Positions 60,590 to 64,000 of a stretch of 64,000 nt of DNA are shown here, piece by piece; positions within the stretch are counted from its first letter, which is position 1, and each line of letters begins with the position of its first letter. Origin of the DNA: Chthonomonadaceae bacterium (lineage in GTDB: Bacteria; Armatimonadota; Chthonomonadetes; Chthonomonadales; Chthonomonadaceae); contig DAIDHN010000003.1 of the NCBI GenBank assembly GCA_027459665.1, forward strand, positions 36,897 to 100,896, in the 5' to 3' direction. A program made the translations under genes and the position numbers. The notes below the pieces were generated by a model. The model was given only the letters and a program-made list of their open reading frames with translations, was not told the DNA's origin and did not search any database.

Positions 60590-62232
60590 TTCTTCTCTTT
60601 GCTCAATGGTTTTGCCTGGGGGGTGGCATCATCTGGCGTGAATTTGATGGTTGCAGTTTGCTGCGGACTGTTCAAGTCTAGAATTTGCGTGCGAAAATGC
60701 AGGGTAACGCTGTCATGAGCCTCTCCCTTGTACACCACAGGATGGCTCAAGCCCGGAAGCAGCACTTCCATGGCGCCGGGGCCATCTGCCGTAAGCAGAA
60801 GCCGCGACTTGCTGGCACTGGCGGCATCTGCAATATTTTGAAGTAGTATAGAGTGTGCATTGCCATGCAGCTGAATAGTGTTGCGCTTGCTTTGCGAATG
60901 GCTGCTTAATTGTGAATCGGCAGTTTTAAGAGCAAACTGAAAATGCACACTACCAGATGCTGTCAGGGCGCTCCAGCCTCTGTTTTGGGTAAATGTGCCT
61001 TCAAGACTGCTGCATTGCAGTTCACCAGCAGCGTTTTTGGCTGGCAGCGAGAAATCAACAATCATCTGCTTCCCCTGCATATTCATAAAGCGGCCTTCTT
61101 TGTAAATCGCACTTGCAAAATGAGTCATGCTCACCTTCATGCCTGCCGCCGCAGGCAGTTTCGTGTCAGTTTGCTTCTGTGCCAGAACCGCACTAATGTT
61201 AGAAAGTTTGGATGAGCCTTGCATAGTCAAGTCCATGGGGCGCGAAAGTATAACAGAAAGCTGTTCTGCCTCTGCATGCACAGGCTCTTCAAATTGGGCA
61301 GGGTCGCTCCAGCTGCAAAATACCCCGCCGGTCAGCAACAGTTGTTTGGCATCAATGTCCCAAAGCATCCCCTTGCTGTCTGCTGTCACCCTGCGGATTT
61401 CTCCGTTTGGTTTTCCCCACTGCACCCAGGTATGCAGTGCACCGGCGGCATGCACGCTGCGGCTGCCCGAAACAAGCGATATGTCGGTGTCTGGCGACTG
61501 TATGATGCCCTCAACGTTGTGTGCCGTGTTTTGAAATGCACAGTCTGTATACGCTCCAAATATGCGCAGTTCTTTTTGCGGGTAGAAAACAATGTGTTGA
61601 AAGCGTGTCAATTGCATTCGCAGAGAACCAAAAGCATTTTTTGCTGCAGGTTCAAATGTGAGAGAAGCATAAGCCGCTTTCAAAGTACTGTCTGCTACGA
61701 TAGCGCCGCGGGTGATGGTGGAAAAATGCAAGGTGGAGACATGCAGCAAGTCTGGTTTAGACTGACTGCCCGGCAGGCTGAACTGAATGGTTACGCCATT
61801 TTGCAGGGTAAACAGATGCTTTTGCTGGCTGTACGCGGCAGAACCGGCTTCTCCCTCCACCGTGCCCCCACCCTGTGAGGCGCTGCGCTGCAGTCTGTAA
61901 TGCACCGGGCCAGCTATCTGCGCAGACCAAAGGTGCGTAGTGGCGTTTTGCATTGCTTTCACAGTGCCAGAAAGAATGTGTATCTGCTGTGCAGCAGATT
62001 TGGCAGATACAATTTCTACCCCTGGGCCAAGCAGGGTAAACGCCAGGTTTCTGCCAAGCTGCACCTCATTGCGCTTTGCATACAGCAACAGATCGCCCAC
62101 CTGTGTGCCCTGCCGTGCAGGTGCGGCAAATGCCCCCGGGCTGCCGGCACAAAACAAAAGCAGAGTGCAAATAATAATGGAGGGCATACACAAAAAAGGG
62201 CGAAGCACCCTAAGCAATTGAGTCGCTTTCAA
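60586..62232 (-). CDS. LptA/OstA-like periplasmic protein, extended
   Basis: 548 residues, three times the size of a typical LptA (about 180). Long signal region with core MPSIIICTLLLFCAGSPGAFA. The body is beta-strand rich with repeated OstA-type segments: DLLLYAKRNEVQLGRN, GPVHYRLQ, GTVEGEAGSAAYSQQKHLFTLQNGVTI, ADSKGMLWDIDAKQLLLTGGV, MNMQGKQMIVDF, LQCSSLEGTFTQNRGWSALTASGSVHF. It should form a long beta-taco bridge for LPS between membranes. The role is inferred from the operon with lptB, lptC and lptF. Confidence 0.8.
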   Translation of the reverse strand: MKATQLLRVLRPFLCMPSIIICTLLLFCAGSPGAFAAPARQGTQVGDLLLYAKRNEVQLGRNLAFTLLGPGVEIVSAKSAAQQIHILSGTVKAMQNATTHLWSAQIAGPVHYRLQRSASQGGGTVEGEAGSAAYSQQKHLFTLQNGVTIQFSLPGSQSKPDLLHVSTLHFSTITRGAIVADSTLKAAYASLTFEPAAKNAFGSLRMQLTRFQHIVFYPQKELRIFGAYTDCAFQNTAHNVEGIIQSPDTDISLVSGSRSVHAAGALHTWVQWGKPNGEIRRVTADSKGMLWDIDAKQLLLTGGVFCSWSDPAQFEEPVHAEAEQLSVILSRPMDLTMQGSSKLSNISAVLAQKQTDTKLPAAAGMKVSMTHFASAIYKEGRFMNMQGKQMIVDFSLPAKNAAGELQCSSLEGTFTQNRGWSALTASGSVHFQFALKTADSQLSSHSQSKRNTIQLHGNAHSILLQNIADAASASKSRLLLTADGPGAMEVLLPGLSHPVVYKGEAHDSVTLHFRTQILDLNSPQQTATIKFTPDDATPQAKPLSKEKK

Positions 62233-62801
62233 TAGTCCAGCTGTCCTGTATCAAAGTGATAGGTCATTTTAGTTGAAAAAGGGCGAAAGGTCTGACCATT
62301 TTTCTGGTATTGAGCATGCACATTTCCTTCTGCCACCAGAATATTGCGAGCATGGTTCCAGTAAGCCCTCTCTGCCGAAACCTGTATTGCAGGCGACTTG
62401 CCCACAGAAGTGAAATAAACGCCGTTTTCGGCTTTCACCGATGCCGCAGCGCGATCGGCATAAACCATCCCTGCTGTAAAAGCATACGCAGGCGCATTTT
62501 TTTTGTAAATGGTGCCATGTGCCTGTTTCAAATCAAAAATCAGGTTCTTCTCCTTCATAGTAACCGATGCGCTGCTGGCAGAGGCGGTAAACAGTCTTTG
62601 CGGTTGATCAGGGTGCTGTATTTGGGGTGTGCGCCATTCAATGTGAAAACCTTCTCCGTACAGAGCGCCCGGCGTATTGGCGCGGGCCAGTTTTTCTTTT
62701 TCCTGCTTCTGCTCTCGCGCCAGTTCAGCCCGGTTTGCGGCAGAGACGCTGCAGCCACTCAGCAGAGCCAGTAAAAACAGCACTGCAACACGCATTTTCA
62801 T
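62229..62801 (-). CDS. LptC-like lipoprotein
   Basis: 190 residues. Signal peptide with lipobox LLSGC (Cys17), so lipid-anchored instead of helix-anchored as in E. coli LptC. After a charged linker comes a beta-rich domain with YGEGFHIEWRTPQ, LIFDLKQAHGTIYKKNAPAY, AENGVYFTSVGKSPAIQVSAERAYWNHARNILVAEGNVHAQY, the LptC/OstA pattern. ATG 62801 overlaps rlmN and its stop overlaps the lptA-like gene, each by 4 bases. Confidence 0.82.
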   Translation of the reverse strand: MKMRVAVLFLLALLSGCSVSAANRAELAREQKQEKEKLARANTPGALYGEGFHIEWRTPQIQHPDQPQRLFTASASSASVTMKEKNLIFDLKQAHGTIYKKNAPAYAFTAGMVYADRAAASVKAENGVYFTSVGKSPAIQVSAERAYWNHARNILVAEGNVHAQYQKNGQTFRPFSTKMTYHFDTGQLDY

Positions 62802-63871
62802 GGCTGTTTACCAGCAGAAAGCATGGCAGCAGGCACAAAACCATGCTGCTCTGTTTGTCTTCGAAGCTGCCCGCAGGCGGCGGCTATCGCATTGCCTCTT
62901 GTCATGCGCTGTGTTGCTGGTCTCCCTGCTTTTTCCAGTTCTGCACGAAAGGCAGTTACTGCCTCTCGGGCCGGCCGCCGAAACCCCTGCGGCGTTTCCA
63001 CATAATTGAAAGGAATCAAATTCACATTGCCGGGCAAATGCCTGCCTGCCAAAAGCCGCGCCAGGGCACGAGCCTGTTCGGGGCTGTCGTTTATTCCTCC
63101 CAGCAAAAGGTACTCAAAAGTAAGATTGCGTTTTGTGCGCGATGTGTAATAAGAGCATGCCTCAAGTATCTCTTCCAATGGCCACTTGCGTGCCGTCGGA
63201 ATGAGCTGGGTGCGCAGTGCATCATCCGGGGCATGCAGCGAAAGCGCAAGGGTAACTGGTATATCTTCCTCTGCCAGGGCGCGAATTCCAGGCACTATCC
63301 CAACCGTAGATACGGTGATATTGCGCGCAGAAAGGCCAGCCTCATCTCGCAAAAGAAACAGGCTGCGCACCATGGCAGAATAATTAAGCAGCGGTTCTCC
63401 CATTCCCATATAGACGACATGATCTATGCGTCTGTTACTCTCCTGCTGCATACGTAGAAACTGACCAGCAATTTCCCCTGCGCTTAGGCTGCGTTCCAAC
63501 CCTCCCTTTGCAGTTGCGCAAAATGCGCATCCGGCCGCACACCCTGCCTGCGTAGACAGGCAGACAGAAACCCGATTTGGATAAGGCAGATAAACGCTTT
63601 CTACGCTTACGCCATCTGCAAAACGCATCAGGTACTTAATTGTTCCATCGGGAGCTGTATCTCTGTGTGCTGCTTCCGGCAGACCCAGTTCGCATTCCTG
63701 AGCCATTTTCTTACGCAGTGCAACAGGCAGGTCTGTCATATCTTCCCAAGATGCAGCGCTCTTGCGGTATACCCATGCAGCAGTTTGCACAGCCCGGTAC
63801 TGTGGCTGCCCCATCTCCTGCAGCAGCTGCGTTATCTCCTGCTGTGTCATTCCTACCAGTGTTTGTTTCAT
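62798..63871 (-). CDS. rlmN: Dual-specificity 23S rRNA/tRNA (adenine-C2)-methyltransferase
   Basis: 357 residues. Radical SAM enzyme that methylates A2503 of 23S rRNA and A37 of some tRNAs. LLQEMGQPQYRAVQTAAWVYRK domain, SVCLSTQAGCAAGCAFCATAKGG with the CxxxCxxC cluster motif, YMGMGEPLLN, LALSLHAPDDALR, FEYLLLGGIND and a late Cys in AIAAACGQLR for the methylated intermediate. Start ATG 63871 (MKQTLVGMTQQE) fits the family; ATG 63895 is possible. No ribosome-binding site at either. First gene of the lpt operon, with two palindromes at its start. Confidence 0.95.
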   Translation of the reverse strand: MKQTLVGMTQQEITQLLQEMGQPQYRAVQTAAWVYRKSAASWEDMTDLPVALRKKMAQECELGLPEAAHRDTAPDGTIKYLMRFADGVSVESVYLPYPNRVSVCLSTQAGCAAGCAFCATAKGGLERSLSAGEIAGQFLRMQQESNRRIDHVVYMGMGEPLLNYSAMVRSLFLLRDEAGLSARNITVSTVGIVPGIRALAEEDIPVTLALSLHAPDDALRTQLIPTARKWPLEEILEACSYYTSRTKRNLTFEYLLLGGINDSPEQARALARLLAGRHLPGNVNLIPFNYVETPQGFRRPAREAVTAFRAELEKAGRPATQRMTRGNAIAAACGQLRRQTEQHGFVPAAMLSAGKQP

Positions 63872-63904
63872 ATAGAAACAGAATACCCGTTTCATAACGA
63901 AACA
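63864..63904. promoter_or_regulatory. Two tandem palindromes at the rlmN start (operator-like)
   Basis: TGTTTC-ATATA-GAAACA (63864-63880, perfect 6-bp arms) and CGTTTC-ATAAC-GAAACA (63888-63904, five of six) with centres 24 bases apart. They overlap the ATG of rlmN and lie before a divergent TATAAT (63945-63950). The regulator is unknown. Confidence 0.55.
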
Positions 63905-63954
63905 GGATAGAGCAGCATACAGGGGAGGAGTGTCTATTGTGAGGTATAATTTTT

Positions 63955-64000
63955 ATGGAACCTGTTATCCCCCCTCAACTCGTCTTTCCGCGCTGCAAAT
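63955..64000 (+). CDS. Possible start of a divergent gene, cut by the window end
   Basis: ATG 63955 opens a frame of 15 codons (MEPVIPPQLVFPRCK) to the window edge. A TATAAT at 63945-63950 lies only 4 bases before the ATG, so any transcript would be leaderless. There is no Shine-Dalgarno. Too short to identify. Confidence 0.35.
   Translation, partial: MEPVIPPQLVFPRCK

Noticed and set aside
1..64000. CRISPR arrays, insertion sequences, prophage or attachment sites
   Set aside because: No regularly spaced repeats, transposase, integrase or phage structural genes were seen, and no tRNA is flanked by a partial copy of its own 3' end.

Overview
The window looks like chromosomal DNA of an Armatimonadota-type diderm bacterium. 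Two genes encode short prepilin-like proteins with the leader [13 protein letters not shown] followed by AREKAR, a conserved CLSN segment and MY(V/L)QDYDE, a combination I associate with that phylum. The outer membrane is inferred from a complete inner-membrane/periplasmic Lpt gene set (lptC, lptA, lptB, lptF). MurE carries the DNPR motif of meso-diaminopimelate-adding enzymes. There is no integrase, transposase, CRISPR array or rRNA operon. The phylum call rests on protein character only.

Layout. 0-6 kb: a truncated D-aminopeptidase, a decayed Sel1-repeat gene, three tRNAs (Ala-CGC, Ser-TGA, Gln-TTG), two of which sit directly upstream of protein genes, a gene split by an in-frame amber codon, a TPR protein, a DUF58 protein and an S4-domain protein. 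5-10 kb: a small lipoprotein plus prepilin-like gene, a CAAX-protease-like membrane protein, a lipoprotein with a transglycosylase-like domain and a large Gly/Ser-rich lipoprotein. 10-14.7 kb: coaX and a GH53 galactanase (+), then on the minus strand a prepilin-like gene, selD, a membrane protein and the selenocysteine tRNA. selD contains its own in-frame TGA (Sec20) with a hairpin directly after it, so a normal ORF caller truncates it. 14.8-21.7 kb: YceI, an MntP-like efflux protein, a fasciclin protein, an ECF sigma/anti-sigma/membrane-protein operon, lipoamide dehydrogenase and a BMP-type binding lipoprotein.

22-39.4 kb is the accessory part: an ECF-like sigma factor fused to a long TPR array, followed by a series of exported proteins (helical secreted protein, two Ig-like lipoproteins of visibly more AT-rich composition, a 724-aa protein with a degenerate metallopeptidase signature), an SQR-like flavoprotein, a putative glycoside-hydrolase-like protein, a phosphodiester glycosidase, a 12-TM-class DUF6785-like protein and a transaldolase. 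These suggest exported polysaccharide or peptide processing, but no single pathway can be proven from sequence.

39.5-51.9 kb is the division and cell wall (dcw) cluster on the minus strand, read mraZ-rsmH-ftsL-ftsI-|terminator|-murE-murF-mraY-murD-ftsW-murG, mostly with 4-base overlaps. mraZ is preceded by five direct repeats, four of them in exact 11-bp register. murC, murB, ftsQ, ftsA and ftsZ do not follow. At 52.3-52.5 kb an isolated minus-strand transcription unit has a near-consensus promoter, a 12-base perfect anti-16S Shine-Dalgarno, an 11-codon ORF, long-range pairing and a terminator; it is the best candidate here for something undescribed.

52.6-64 kb: an aldo/keto reductase, a YggX-like protein and a motif-poor ADP-ribosylglycohydrolase-like protein (+), then a minus-strand operon rlmN-lptC-lptA-lptB-lptF-DUF3084-ruvX-like-FAH hydrolase-secreted protein, preceded by two tandem palindromes that look like an operator. 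Start codons given below were chosen from ribosome-binding sites, overlaps and family starts and therefore often lie downstream of the longest possible start.
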